From Alteromonadaceae bacterium UBA2620 (GTDB lineage Bacteria; Pseudomonadota; Gammaproteobacteria; Enterobacterales; Alteromonadaceae), in assembly GCA_002339125.1 (NCBI GenBank), contig DDJQ01000148.1, positions 1 through 64,000 on the forward strand: 64,000 nucleotides of DNA, given 5' to 3'. Every line of letters begins with the position of its first letter. The first letter of the stretch is position 1. This document shows positions 55,201 to 62,926 of this stretch, in pieces. Made by a program: the position numbers and the translations under genes. A model generated the notes under the pieces. The model did not search any database. It was given only the letters and a program-made list of their open reading frames with translations, and was not told the origin of the DNA.

Positions 55201-55390
55201 GGCCATTGGCCGACTGGATGCCAGTGTATCGTATCGAGTCACTGACGCTATCAACGTGAAGTTAAATGTGCAGAACCTGACAGATGCGGAACAACGTACC
55301 GAGATGGAAATTCTGGATGGCCGCTTTGTTGACCGGGCGGTATTTATTACTGACCGTCGTATCAGCCTGCACGTTGGATTTGACTTCTAA
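52253..55390 (+). CDS. TonB-dependent receptor (Xanthomonas/Caulobacter type), copy 2
   Basis: A 1045-residue receptor. The N-terminus has a long basic leader (MPKSKSRKLN...) and a hydrophobic stretch ending at about AVMAQEA (signal peptide). A TonB-box-like EVISVTGQRQS precedes the plug (LERSPGVTMNRVRAGSEGSPDGFAFEGSGIQVRGL, RADLIEGGVAGTVNLQTRMPFDFE), then a large barrel ending in ISLHVGFDF. It likely imports a different oligosaccharide from copy 1. Two halogenase-like genes follow in the same direction. Confidence 0.9.
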   Translation: MPKSKSRKLNSPREQYGLMPGESFPRFKRSVLAAAIMSCSTAVMAQEAVDENKDNEDDSVVEVISVTGQRQSLESAIDLKKNADTIGDSIVLDEAGKVPSTSLLEILERSPGVTMNRVRAGSEGSPDGFAFEGSGIQVRGLNKSKTLINGREVFSANGGSGLSWADVGPELLKAVTVYKASRADLIEGGVAGTVNLQTRMPFDFEGFKANGSVTADYGDFSEELTPAYSGLISDRWETDYGEFGALFNMGYSKIASHDSNIIMPPYMATQYNGERVYAPAGVRFTQDQFERERTGYYAALQWKPRENLEFFHTTFISERESNRDSQIMTIEPGAPVGVMDGAQFDDGVFISGAISSTNLTSGLPVAMNSSFTPGYSKTADHSFGFEYESDYWDLSGSYQYVKAESRSGKYSLGGAVLSNIIETNIDLSGDIPNVSYGNPLSTDPADTGMSRINWLDMENEGDAHAFQLDANFYLEHDFFRKVAVGGRVVDREESDSFVGTWWSATGRNWNGVPRAFVDTAPEGDFYLEEFSDFFKGDVQAPGAVWVGTDQINSADQFARVYNTYTACGPDLYYQCSDPEASNYIYGNPPNRNFDQRPSFYDTKHKTQSLYAMVGFENYGDSFWSNFTGNFGVRWVNYDIESMGNFAFNGGARYYASVADAQASVEAMGGLSNVLAWQEANEGVQPPFTRESVGFENERVGELTKDYFLPSFNIKFEPVENWIVRYAFTKTLTPPRYPDIRAQGIASVQTTENVINQELDALYPDDDVSIPAIFSGYTNTSGNPFLEPEIAYNHDISVEWYPRKGSSVHLSLFHKTIENYITFNNFSGPGAEYFNEDSYPQSAFTDGSGSSFLDGPVQSRTNFNAEEDTIISGFELGGRTYFDDLPGWLSGFGVDANVTYIGNDSPDAFALDINGDELSVPVIGLSEWSYSATLLYDKGDLSARLAYNWRDRYLTTTNDSGTTVVYTDPFTGADIQTGLPVYAAAIGRLDASVSYRVTDAINVKLNVQNLTDAEQRTEMEILDGRFVDRAVFITDRRISLHVGFDF

Positions 55391-55442
55391 GCAGAGGGTT
55401 GAGATGGTTCCAATTAAGTTGTAAATAAAAGGTAAGTATAAG

Positions 55443-57002
55443 ATGAGAAAGAGTGTGTTGATCGTTGGCGGCGGGACCGCAGGCTGGATTACCGCAGCGT
55501 ACATGGCGCGGATGCTGGCAGCAGACACCCCCGGTGGCGTATCAATCACTCTGGTCGAGTCTGAAGAAATCGGTATCCTCGGCGTAGGCGAGGGTACCTT
55601 TCCTATCATCCGTAAAACTATGGGCCGTATAGGCCTGGATGAAAGCGATCTGATTAAACACGCGGATGCCACCTTCAAACAGGGCATCCGTTTTAATAAC
55701 TGGAAGAAAAATCCTGCTGACGACCCGAATGACAGCTATTTTCACCCTTTTCAGGTAGCGTCTCAGCATACTGATATGGATTTGTTGCCCTATTGGTTGT
55801 TGGGCGTTGCCGGGGATGTACCCTGGTCCGAATGCTGCACAGTACAGGAACGGGCGGTGGAGGCTAAGCTGGCACCCAAGTTAATATCGCACCCCAACTA
55901 TGAGGCGCCACTAAACTACGCTTACCATTTTGATGCGACCAAGCTGGCAGCGTTAGTACGCCGTCGGGCGATGGAGATGGGCGTCAAGCTATTGATCGAT
56001 ACCATCGACGATGTGAAGCTCGATGAAGACGGCGCTATTGCTGCGGTTACCGCCAGACAGCATGGCGATCTCACCGCCGATCTGTTTATTGACTGCACTG
56101 GCTTCAGAGCCACACTCATTGGTGAAACCATGGGGTCAGAGTTTACTTCCTATAAAAATGAGTTGTTCTGCGATCGGGCCGTTGCTCTGCAGGTACCTTA
56201 TGAACAAGCCGGCGGCCCCATTCCATCCTGTACTTATACTACAGCTAAAGATTACGGCTGGATTTGGGATATTGGTTTGCATGAACGGCGTGGACTGGGG
56301 TATGTGTATTCCTCAAAGTATTGCGATGAAGAAACCGCAGTGGCTACCCTCAAAGCGCATATCGGGCCCGCAGCCGATAAGCTGCAACACCGCTTACTAA
56401 AATTTGAGCCGGGTTATCGAAAAACCCAGTGGCATAAAAACTGTGTGGGAATTGGCTTATCGGTGGGCTTTATTGAACCGCTTGAAGCTACGGGGATAAG
56501 TTTTGCCGAAGTGGCTGCATTGATGCTGTGTAATTTATTTCCGTGGTCCGGTGATTATGAGCGTTCTGCTACCCAGTTTAACAACGCCATGAGTAAACGC
56601 TTCGAACACGTAAAAGACTTCATTAAGCTCCACTACTATCTTACTGAGCGCGACGATACCGCATTCTGGCGGGACAACCAGGACCCGGCCACAGCTTCTG
56701 AGTACCTTAAAGGGAAGCTGGAGCAGTGGCGTCACCGACCGCCTTCGTTTTTAGATATTGATGCCAGCCACGATATTTTTGATGAAAACAGCTGGCAATA
56801 TATTTTGTATGGCATGGGCTTTAAAACCGACATTTCAGCCCGTGAAGGCGCGTTGCGTTTCTTTGATGATGCACGAAATGAATTCGCCAGCATTCGCCAG
56901 CAAAGTGAGAATGCCAAACGGGCAGTGCCTACTCATCGCGATTTGGTGAATGAGATATGCCAGAGTGGCTTTAAACCACAGCCGCGGAGGGCCCGTCGAT
57001 GA
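55443..57002 (+). CDS. Tryptophan-halogenase-like flavoprotein, copy 2 (divergent type)
   Basis: A 519-residue member of the flavin-dependent halogenase family. The FAD loop GGGTAGWITAA, Lys79 in ATFKQGIRF and the EPLEATG segment (matching Glu346 of PrnA) are conserved. The GWxWxIP motif is changed to GWIWDIGL, and later blocks (HERRGLGYVYSSKY, VGFIEPLEATGISFAEVA) differ from copies 1 and 3. It is therefore a separate subtype, possibly with another substrate. Translation overlaps the next halogenase by four bases (ATGA). Confidence 0.86.
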   Translation: MRKSVLIVGGGTAGWITAAYMARMLAADTPGGVSITLVESEEIGILGVGEGTFPIIRKTMGRIGLDESDLIKHADATFKQGIRFNNWKKNPADDPNDSYFHPFQVASQHTDMDLLPYWLLGVAGDVPWSECCTVQERAVEAKLAPKLISHPNYEAPLNYAYHFDATKLAALVRRRAMEMGVKLLIDTIDDVKLDEDGAIAAVTARQHGDLTADLFIDCTGFRATLIGETMGSEFTSYKNELFCDRAVALQVPYEQAGGPIPSCTYTTAKDYGWIWDIGLHERRGLGYVYSSKYCDEETAVATLKAHIGPAADKLQHRLLKFEPGYRKTQWHKNCVGIGLSVGFIEPLEATGISFAEVAALMLCNLFPWSGDYERSATQFNNAMSKRFEHVKDFIKLHYYLTERDDTAFWRDNQDPATASEYLKGKLEQWRHRPPSFLDIDASHDIFDENSWQYILYGMGFKTDISAREGALRFFDDARNEFASIRQQSENAKRAVPTHRDLVNEICQSGFKPQPRRARR

Positions 57003-58552
57003 GCCATTCAGCTAACCCCGTTAATACACCTGAAGTAAAACGTGTGGTGATAGTAGGAGGGGGCACTTCAGGCTGGATGTGTGCTGCGGCGATTGCCCGC
57101 ATTGCACCGCCGGATACCCGCATTACCCTGGTGGAATCTGAGGATATCGGCGTGATAGGCGTGGGTGAAGCCACAATTCCAACCTTGATGGAGTTTAATG
57201 ATTTTCTGGGTATCAAAGAGCACGATTTACTCCGCGAGTGCCAGGGCACCTATAAGCTGGGGATTGATTTTGTCGACTGGTATCAAAAAGGCCAGAGCTA
57301 TTTTCATCCGTTTGGGTTTTATGGCCGCGATACGCCGGAGTTCTCTTTTCATCAACTGTGGCTGCGCTTGAATGCAATGGCCGCAAAAGGCGAAATACCT
57401 GCCGACGCTCCGGGTATTATCAGCGATTATAATCTGTGTACCGTAGCGGCTATGCAAGGGCGTTTTGCTCCGCCTCAGGGGGGCGCTGATACCATCTTGT
57501 CGACCATGCGTTACGCCTATCATTTTGATTCTGCCCGCTATGGTCAGATGCTCCGGCGCTATGCCGAGCAACGCCATGTAGAACGCATTGAAGGCATTGT
57601 TAACAGTGTTGAACGGGATCACAATACGGGCCTGCTACAATCAGTAACGCTAAACAGCGGGCAGGTGCTGCAGGGTGACCTGTTTGTTGATTGCAGCGGC
57701 TTCAAGGCACTGTTGATTGATGGTGCGATGCAAAGCGAATTTGTCGACTGGCATCACTATTTACCCTGCGACCGGGCTATTGCTGTGCAAACCAAATTAG
57801 CCGGTGCGCCTGACCCGTTTACCCGTTCCACTGCCGACGATGCGGGTTGGCGCTGGCGCATACCACTGCAAACCCGGTTAGGGAATGGCCATGTGTATAG
57901 CAGTGACTTTATGGAGCACGACGAGGCACTGCAAAAGTTACTTGCCGGTGTTGAGGGAGAACCGGTTACTCAACCGCTTCCACTTAAGTTTCGTACCGGG
58001 CATCGCAAAGCATTCTGGGACAAGAATTGCGTGGCTATCGGCCTGGCCGGCGGATTTATCGAACCGTTGGAATCCACCAGTATTCACCTTACTCAAATGG
58101 GGATCCAGCGATTAGTGAATTTGTGGCCGGGGCGCGGCTGTAACCGTTCAGAGATAGCGCAGTACAATGCGTTAATGACCGCCGACTATGAGCGCCTGCG
58201 CGACTTTATCGTACTTCACTATAATGCTACCGAGCGCGAGGATACTGAATTCTGGCGCTACGTAAAGCATATGGCTATTCCGGACTCGCTGGCGGCCAAG
58301 CTTGAAATATTCCGCAGCAGTGGCCGGGTGATCCCGTCCCCCGAAGATCTGTTTACGCCGCATAGCTGGCTGGCCGTGATGCTGGGGCAGGGGATATACC
58401 CGCAAAACTACGATGTGCTGGTGGATCGGGTGCCTGCACAGGCGTTACTTAAAAACATGCAAATGCTGCGCATGTCTGTAGCGAAAACGGCCGGGTCCAT
58501 GCCTACTCACGAGGAGTTTATCCGCCGTTACTGCCAGGCCGCGGCGGCATAA
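56999..58552 (+). CDS. Tryptophan-halogenase-like flavoprotein, copy 3
   Basis: A 517-residue protein resembling copy 1 (GGGTSGWM; Lys86 in GTYKLGIDF; GWRWRIPLQTRLGNGHVYSSDFM; GGFIEPLESTSIHL). All catalytic positions visible are kept. Found in the receptor-copy-2 operon. Receptor-linked halogenases of Xanthomonas and Brevundimonas (BrvH) halogenate indole in vitro, but their natural substrate remains unsettled; the same caution applies here. Confidence 0.88.
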   Translation: MSHSANPVNTPEVKRVVIVGGGTSGWMCAAAIARIAPPDTRITLVESEDIGVIGVGEATIPTLMEFNDFLGIKEHDLLRECQGTYKLGIDFVDWYQKGQSYFHPFGFYGRDTPEFSFHQLWLRLNAMAAKGEIPADAPGIISDYNLCTVAAMQGRFAPPQGGADTILSTMRYAYHFDSARYGQMLRRYAEQRHVERIEGIVNSVERDHNTGLLQSVTLNSGQVLQGDLFVDCSGFKALLIDGAMQSEFVDWHHYLPCDRAIAVQTKLAGAPDPFTRSTADDAGWRWRIPLQTRLGNGHVYSSDFMEHDEALQKLLAGVEGEPVTQPLPLKFRTGHRKAFWDKNCVAIGLAGGFIEPLESTSIHLTQMGIQRLVNLWPGRGCNRSEIAQYNALMTADYERLRDFIVLHYNATEREDTEFWRYVKHMAIPDSLAAKLEIFRSSGRVIPSPEDLFTPHSWLAVMLGQGIYPQNYDVLVDRVPAQALLKNMQMLRMSVAKTAGSMPTHEEFIRRYCQAAAA

Positions 58553-58828
58553 TTGTGTTGCGCAATGCTAAGGAAGCAATGAGGACAGAGAAAGCCCCTC
58601 TACTCCAGAGCTTTAAGTATCAATTCAATCTGGATCCGTTCTCTAGTACTCATCAGCGTCCTTGCTGCAAATCTTACTCCACGCCAATGTAAAGCGGTTT
58701 TACTATAACTGAACCCCATCTGCCCTTTGTTTTTCTGCGCTGGGGCAAGTAAACTATGCGGCCCCATCGCCATGGATCTGCTTGATGGTTATGTCAGAAG
58801 TCAGTTTTCAATATAAATCGCAGAGGTA
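58553..58828. other. Gene-free stretch (about 275 bases) left of the dusA remnant
   Basis: No ORF, hairpin or repeat is recognised. It may hold the original promoter of the dusA gene whose 5' end remains at 58829. Nothing further is seen. Confidence 0.4.
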
Positions 58829-58897
58829 ATGGTTGTGTCTATCGCTCCCTTAAATCGTAAAATTTCAGCGGCTCCAATGCTCGATAGTCAGGATTAA
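58829..58897 (+). pseudogene. Remnant 5' end of dusA
   Basis: A 22-codon ORF with AGAGGT just upstream of ATG 58829. Its translation includes LNRKISAAPMLD, matching the intact DusA N-terminus (LNRKLAKP...SVAPMLD); similarity ends right after this point, followed by a stop. This looks like the original start of the gene left behind when an element inserted in its 5' part. Confidence 0.75.
58871..58884 (+). repeat. Putative left attachment-site core
   Basis: GCTCCAATGCTCGA. The intact dusA copy at 61310-61323 reads GCTCCTATGCTCGA, one mismatch in 14. It lies where dusA-type islands are known to integrate, in the codons for APMLD. Confidence 0.6.
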
Positions 58898-59007
58898 CTT
58901 AAAATAGTATTGATTTATAAGGTGATTTCAACAAAAAGTGACAATTGTTGTATTCCCATTGTGTTCCTCAGTCTACTGAAATCGACGGAAAACGCCAGAA
59001 ACCCACG

Positions 59008-59868
59008 TTAGTTTTTTTCTTCATTTAATTGTTCGTTGATTATGTCAATCAGTGTATCTGCTTCCTCGAAGCCTGCACGGGTGAACTTAGTGATATCAGT
59101 CTTGAGGCGTTCCAATACTCGTTCATTGTTGAGCAGAGTCTGCCTGATATAGTTTAAGGTATCGTCGAGTGCTATAGCAGCGACCTCATCAGCGAGCATC
59201 ATTGCACTGGCTTTCATATCGTCATAATTCTGTAAATCCATGTACTCGCGCTCATAAAGGGCTTCAAATACGTCGGGAATTTTACCGTAGTGTTTTATGA
59301 CGTAATAAATATCGATAGCGTCCTTTCCCTGGTACTCGCGACCTCGTTCTGTCCAGGCGATGAGTTTGAGTAACAGGATGCCAGCCGGAGAGGCTACTTT
59401 CACGCTAAGCGTAGGTTCTCTGGTAAGGAGCACGTCCCAGGCATGTTTGTATACTTCATCAAAGCCTAACACACTCATTTGAAAAGCATGTTCTGGCGGC
59501 CAGGTGATCAGGCCCTCGGCGTCACTGACGCCCCCAAATGGAATAAGGTCGATTTCCCAGGGGTGGCCGTCACTGTCAGTAGTATTGAGTTGATGTATTT
59601 TCATTGGGTGTGCTGTAAACCCAGATTGGATCAGGGTATCTCGCATTTTTTGGTAATGTTCCCAACTCGGCACTTCCAGGCCGAAATCCACATCCCGCGT
59701 GCCGCGTTCAATCGCAGCGCTATAACCATGAACTAAAATGATATCCCTTGCCGTCGCACCAACGATTAACAGTGGTATGTTTAAGGCAGAGGCAACACGC
59801 TGAATGCGGCCATAAACCTCAACCAGTCCTTCTGGTAGTTTGTTGCTGACATTAAGCGAGATAGTCAT
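59008..59868 (-). CDS. AbiEii-like nucleotidyltransferase toxin
   Basis: A 286-residue protein of the AbiEii/AbiGii nucleotidyltransferase group. ATG 59868 has AAGGATC six bases upstream and overlaps the end of the partner gene by 17 bases. Motifs are GATARD (residues 37-42), the RGTRDVDF block (Asp59 and Asp61) and EIDLIP (Asp107), the usual GS-like/DxD/D order of polymerase-beta-type transferases. In AbiE systems the toxin uses GTP or CTP to modify tRNA or other targets and stops growth, helping against phages. Confidence 0.78.
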   Translation of the reverse strand: MTISLNVSNKLPEGLVEVYGRIQRVASALNIPLLIVGATARDIILVHGYSAAIERGTRDVDFGLEVPSWEHYQKMRDTLIQSGFTAHPMKIHQLNTTDSDGHPWEIDLIPFGGVSDAEGLITWPPEHAFQMSVLGFDEVYKHAWDVLLTREPTLSVKVASPAGILLLKLIAWTERGREYQGKDAIDIYYVIKHYGKIPDVFEALYEREYMDLQNYDDMKASAMMLADEVAAIALDDTLNYIRQTLLNNERVLERLKTDITKFTRAGFEEADTLIDIINEQLNEEKN

Positions 59869-60883
59869 TGTAGATCCTTTTGGCGGTTTCCAGATTACGA
59901 GGGTCGTCGCTATTGAGCAATTCTGCATAGACCAGTAAAGGCGTGGCATAGCCTGGTAATTTACCTTTAATCTTCTCAATTGCGACAGGCGGCTCTACAA
60001 TCCTGATTGGAGTAACGTCTGTTTCATTGGCATGTAGTCGGCGCAGTCTGAATTTTTTTAACAGTGTTTTATGCGCCTCGGCATCTGCGTAGATTTGATA
60101 GGTTTTCGGTTTGAGGTAATGGGTATAAGCGTCGGCTGCGACCTCACCGCCCCACAGTGCACCGTATGGTTCAAGCGGGGCATTGCGGATTTCAGTTAAA
60201 TCTTGAGCGACATAGAGAGCCTGTTTCAGCTTTGCTTCCATGTTGTGAGGGTAAGCATCCAGCCATCGCGTTAGGAGCAGGTCTTGTTCATTGATGGCAT
60301 ACCCTTTTTTTCCTCTATCGATAATAAAGGTAAGTTGTTTGAGATCATCCAGGACTTGCTTTACGGTGCCCAATGCAATTTCTGCTTCATCTGCGAGCAC
60401 GCGCATTGGTTGGTTGACAAGTTCTGGTCTCAACAACAGCATCATCACCAGTTTCATGCCTTTAGGCTGGAAAGCCTTACCTGTTAGCTGGCGAGTTAGT
60501 TGTATCTGGTGCTCTGGCGGTGGTTTACGACCCCGAATGTCTATATAAATCGGTGGATTATTGAGGTGAGCATTACCAGCGAGATCTAAGTAATCTACCT
60601 GCATTTCCCGACAAAGTTCGGCAAGCTTTTCATTAATGTAGGGAGCGATGATGAGCGCTTTTTCATCATGAAGCACCGTTTTAACCAGAGTGAGTTTTGC
60701 CAGCACTTGACGTAAGAGTCTCTTTTTTAATTCAACGCCCCAGGTATACTTTTGTTGTCCGTTGGTAATAGTTAGATGCCCGTCGGTTCCCCTATCATTC
60801 TTTTCTTGGTCATAAGTGTATGTGACGTTTAGGTTTGTTGTTGCGGCTAACAGTTCGGCTGCTTCAGCTAATAGAGTGTCCAT
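59852..60883 (-). CDS. AbiEi-like partner (antitoxin position) with nuclease-like signature
   Basis: A 343-residue protein in the AbiEi position. Residues 1-110 have a PD-(D/E)xK-like set (Asp34, Glu51-x-Lys53 in GVELKK) followed by the APYINEKLAEL and YLDLAGNAHL blocks found in some AbiEi-like proteins. A winged-helix segment (VLADEAEIALGTVKQVLDDLKQL) is at about residues 162-184, and the rest matches AbiEi-like C-terminal parts. Classical AbiEi carries its winged helix at the N-terminus and autoregulates; here it is central. It overlaps the toxin gene. The repeat array just upstream suggests autorepression. Confidence 0.75.
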   Translation of the reverse strand: MDTLLAEAAELLAATTNLNVTYTYDQEKNDRGTDGHLTITNGQQKYTWGVELKKRLLRQVLAKLTLVKTVLHDEKALIIAPYINEKLAELCREMQVDYLDLAGNAHLNNPPIYIDIRGRKPPPEHQIQLTRQLTGKAFQPKGMKLVMMLLLRPELVNQPMRVLADEAEIALGTVKQVLDDLKQLTFIIDRGKKGYAINEQDLLLTRWLDAYPHNMEAKLKQALYVAQDLTEIRNAPLEPYGALWGGEVAADAYTHYLKPKTYQIYADAEAHKTLLKKFRLRRLHANETDVTPIRIVEPPVAIEKIKGKLPGYATPLLVYAELLNSDDPRNLETAKRIYNDYLA

Positions 60884-60885
60884 GT

Positions 60886-61003
60886 GTTCACTTATTGGAT
60901 GCGTTCATTAATACTGAACAATGCACTAAAGTGAACAGTGTGGCAATATGTTGTTCATTAATTTTATTTGTTCATTTATTTTGAACATTGTTTAAAAGTG
61001 AAC
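60886..61003. promoter_or_regulatory. Operator array of eight GTTCA/TGAAC half-sites
   Basis: GTTCA at 60886, 60903, 60953 and 60970; TGAAC at 60915, 60932, 60982 and 60999 (first base). The two sets of four have the same order (forward, forward, reverse, reverse) and the same spacings (17, 12, 17), separated by 21 bases. The inner pairs form 17-base dyads (60903-60919 and 60970-60986). The first half-site begins two bases before the AbiEi start codon (minus strand), ideal for autorepression. Confidence 0.7.
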
Positions 61004-61096
61004 ATTAAGAAAAGTCGGCGCGTTTCTGTCTGACCCTGGCGATGTAACACGCCGTTTTTTCTCGTCCCTTTACTTATGCTAATATTAGCCATCTTA

Positions 61097-61124
61097 TTTT
61101 CACTCACTTTTTTTCACTCACTTT
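61097..61124. repeat. 14-base direct tandem repeat
   Basis: TTTTCACTCACTTT occurs twice, directly adjacent (61097-61110 and 61111-61124), within the region upstream of dusA inside the presumed island. Possible site for a lost regulator or integrase. Confidence 0.6.
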
Positions 61125-61243
61125 AAGTGTAACGCTGCCCAAAAGTATTCCCCTATTTGGGCACCGAGTTCCCTTGAAAGGGGACAAAACAGTGTGAAAA
61201 TGCTCAACTCTTGAATGTTTAGTTTACCTGAGGAACGCCGTAA

Positions 61244-62290
61244 GTGGCTGATGTAAAAGATTTAAATAGAAAACTTGCGAAACCCACTTTGGACAGGCGA
61301 GTCTCTGTCGCTCCTATGCTCGACTGGACAGACAGGCATTGCCGGTACTTCTTGCGGTTGATATCCCGCCACACTCTGCTGTATACCGAGATGGTCACCA
61401 GCGGCGCAATTATTTATGGCAAGGGCGACTATCTTGGCTTTAACGAAGAGGAGCATCCTGTGGCGGTACAACTTGGCGGCTGCGATCCGGAGCATATGAC
61501 ACAGTGCGCGGTTAAGTCACAGGAATATGGCTACGATGAAGTGAATATGAACGTTGGTTGCCCTTCAGACCGGGTAAAAAACGGCAGCTTCGGGGCTTGT
61601 CTGATGGCCCAGCCCCAGGTGGTGGCAGATTGCGTAAAAGCCATGCAGGCCGAAGTGGATATTCCGGTTACTGTTAAATGCCGGATTGGCATTGATGATA
61701 TGGACGAGTACGAAGACTTCAGCCGGTTTATTGATGTGGTGGCAGGCGCCGGGTGCGATACGTTTATTGTACATGCCCGTAAAGCCTGGCTGCAGGGACT
61801 CAGTCCGAAAGAAAATCGCGATATTCCGCCACTCAACTATGAGCGGGTGTACCAATTAAAATCGCAACATCCCGAACTGAACATTTCAATCAACGGCGGT
61901 ATTACCAGCCTGGAGCAGGCCGAAGGGCACCTTAATCAGGTCGATGGCGTAATGATTGGCCGTGAGGTTTATTCAAATCCCTACATTCTGGCAGAGGTTG
62001 ATAAGCGCTTTTACGGCAATACTGCGCAGCCGCTGGACCGCGCAGAGATTGTCCGCTTAATGCAGGCTTATATTGAGCGCCAGGATGCACCGTATTTTAA
62101 ACCCTGGCATGCCGCCCGACATATGCTCGGCCTGTTTCAGGGGCAACCGGGTGGCAGAGTGTGGCGACGCTACCTGAGTCAGAAAGGCACTGGCAAGAAT
62201 CCGGATCCGAATTTGTTGATGAATGGTTTAGCGGCAATGCAGGAAACCGCATCGAAAGCTATTGAGTATCAAACTAAAGAGGTTGGTTAA
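61244..62290 (+). CDS. dusA: tRNA-dihydrouridine(20/20a) synthase DusA
   Basis: A 348-residue FMN-dependent enzyme. Landmarks are SVAPMLDWTDRHCR, EMVTSGAIIYGKGDYL, the catalytic Cys in NVGCPSDRV, and HARKAWLQGLSPKENRDIPPL, all typical of DusA. It reduces uridine 20 and 20a of tRNA. The start is GTG 61244 with GAGGA about nine bases upstream. The N-terminal 20 codons before SVAPMLD appear to come from the presumed island, since the remnant at 58829 gives a different beginning. Known from other bacteria as a favoured integration target. Confidence 0.93.
   Translation: MADVKDLNRKLAKPTLDRRVSVAPMLDWTDRHCRYFLRLISRHTLLYTEMVTSGAIIYGKGDYLGFNEEEHPVAVQLGGCDPEHMTQCAVKSQEYGYDEVNMNVGCPSDRVKNGSFGACLMAQPQVVADCVKAMQAEVDIPVTVKCRIGIDDMDEYEDFSRFIDVVAGAGCDTFIVHARKAWLQGLSPKENRDIPPLNYERVYQLKSQHPELNISINGGITSLEQAEGHLNQVDGVMIGREVYSNPYILAEVDKRFYGNTAQPLDRAEIVRLMQAYIERQDAPYFKPWHAARHMLGLFQGQPGGRVWRRYLSQKGTGKNPDPNLLMNGLAAMQETASKAIEYQTKEVG
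61310..61323 (+). repeat. Putative right attachment-site core inside dusA
   Basis: GCTCCTATGCTCGA within the SVAPMLD codons, matching the left copy at 58871-58884 with one difference. Marks the presumed right end of the decayed island. Confidence 0.6.
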
Positions 62291-62478
62291 TTTCACAACC
62301 TTATTTGGTTAAATTAACCAATAGTTGGTACGCTTCTTTTTTGTACGATAATTGGCATGCCAACACTAAAATTAAAAATCAATATATTTCAATTGCTTAA
62401 AATTTTTTGAAAGAATGGCACAGGTTTCGCTATCTAGTGTGTAACAAATCACTTGTTTAACTAAATAGAGGAAACACC

Positions 62479-62757
62479 ATGAAAATCAAATCAATCATCA
62501 TTACTTCAGTCGTTGCTTTAGGTCTGTCTGTAAGTGCTCAGGCAAATGCCCAGGAATCAGCAGTAGAGCGTTTAATGAGTAGCCTGATCTCCAGCGCAGT
62601 ATCAGTAACTCAGGCCGAAATTAGCCGTGAAGTTCAGCAAAATATTGCTAATGCCACCTATCATGTATCACTGTCTGATGCGCCGGTAGGTAAAGTCTCT
62701 GTACAGGAACTGGCTGCCAATACTGAGCAAAACAACAAACAGGCTGATAGCGAGTAA
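62479..62757 (+). CDS. Small exported protein of unknown function
   Basis: A 92-residue protein with a signal peptide (MKIKSIIITSVVALGLSVSAQANA) and a helical, polar mature part (QESAVERLMSSLISSAVSVTQAEISREVQQNIAN...). AGAGGAAACACC precedes the ATG. I do not recognise a family; it is predicted periplasmic. It is followed by a terminator and precedes the pspA control region. Confidence 0.7.
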   Translation: MKIKSIIITSVVALGLSVSAQANAQESAVERLMSSLISSAVSVTQAEISREVQQNIANATYHVSLSDAPVGKVSVQELAANTEQNNKQADSE

Positions 62758-62926
62758 CAGGCGGCACTGGCTATGATGTTCAGCCATGCACTACTCGCCA
62801 GTTACGTAGTCCTTCTACCGATAGTCAGCATAGGCCTCTGCGCTCTGGTGACATCCGCGATACAAAGCTACGTACAAAGGGTCAGAAACATAAGACCCCA
62901 TGTCTTACTAAGACAAATTCGAAGGC

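Larger units (their letters stand above)
60884..61243. promoter_or_regulatory. Promoter region between the AbiE-like operon and dusA (about 360 bases)
   Basis: The part nearest the AbiE-like genes holds eight GTTCA half-sites (separate entry). The part nearer dusA has the 14-base tandem repeat TTTTCACTCACTTT (61097-61124) and a CCCAAA/TTTGGG dyad (near 61138-61165). No gene is visible. Confidence 0.5.
58885..61309. mobile_element. Decayed dusA-type genomic island with AbiE-like cargo
   Basis: About 2.4 kb lie between the dusA remnant and the matching core in the intact gene. The only cargo is the AbiE-like pair and its operator array; no integrase is present, so the element is probably a deletion remnant. 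The intact dusA start (GTG 61244) would then be the island-borne 5' end joined to the resident gene. Confidence 0.6.

Noticed and set aside
56130..56150. GGGGTCAGAGTTTACTTCC resembles the palindromic 18-mer at 43352
   Set aside because: It lies in frame within the second halogenase gene (encoding MGSEFTS) and has no inverted partner, so chance similarity is enough.
61021..61035. CTGACCC near the AbiE-like promoter as part of the palindromic family
   Set aside because: A seven-base match only; expected by chance.
62877..62900. GGGTCAGAAACATAAGACCC as another copy of the palindromic element
   Set aside because: Only the GGGTCAGA core matches and no long stem forms; too weak to call a repeat.
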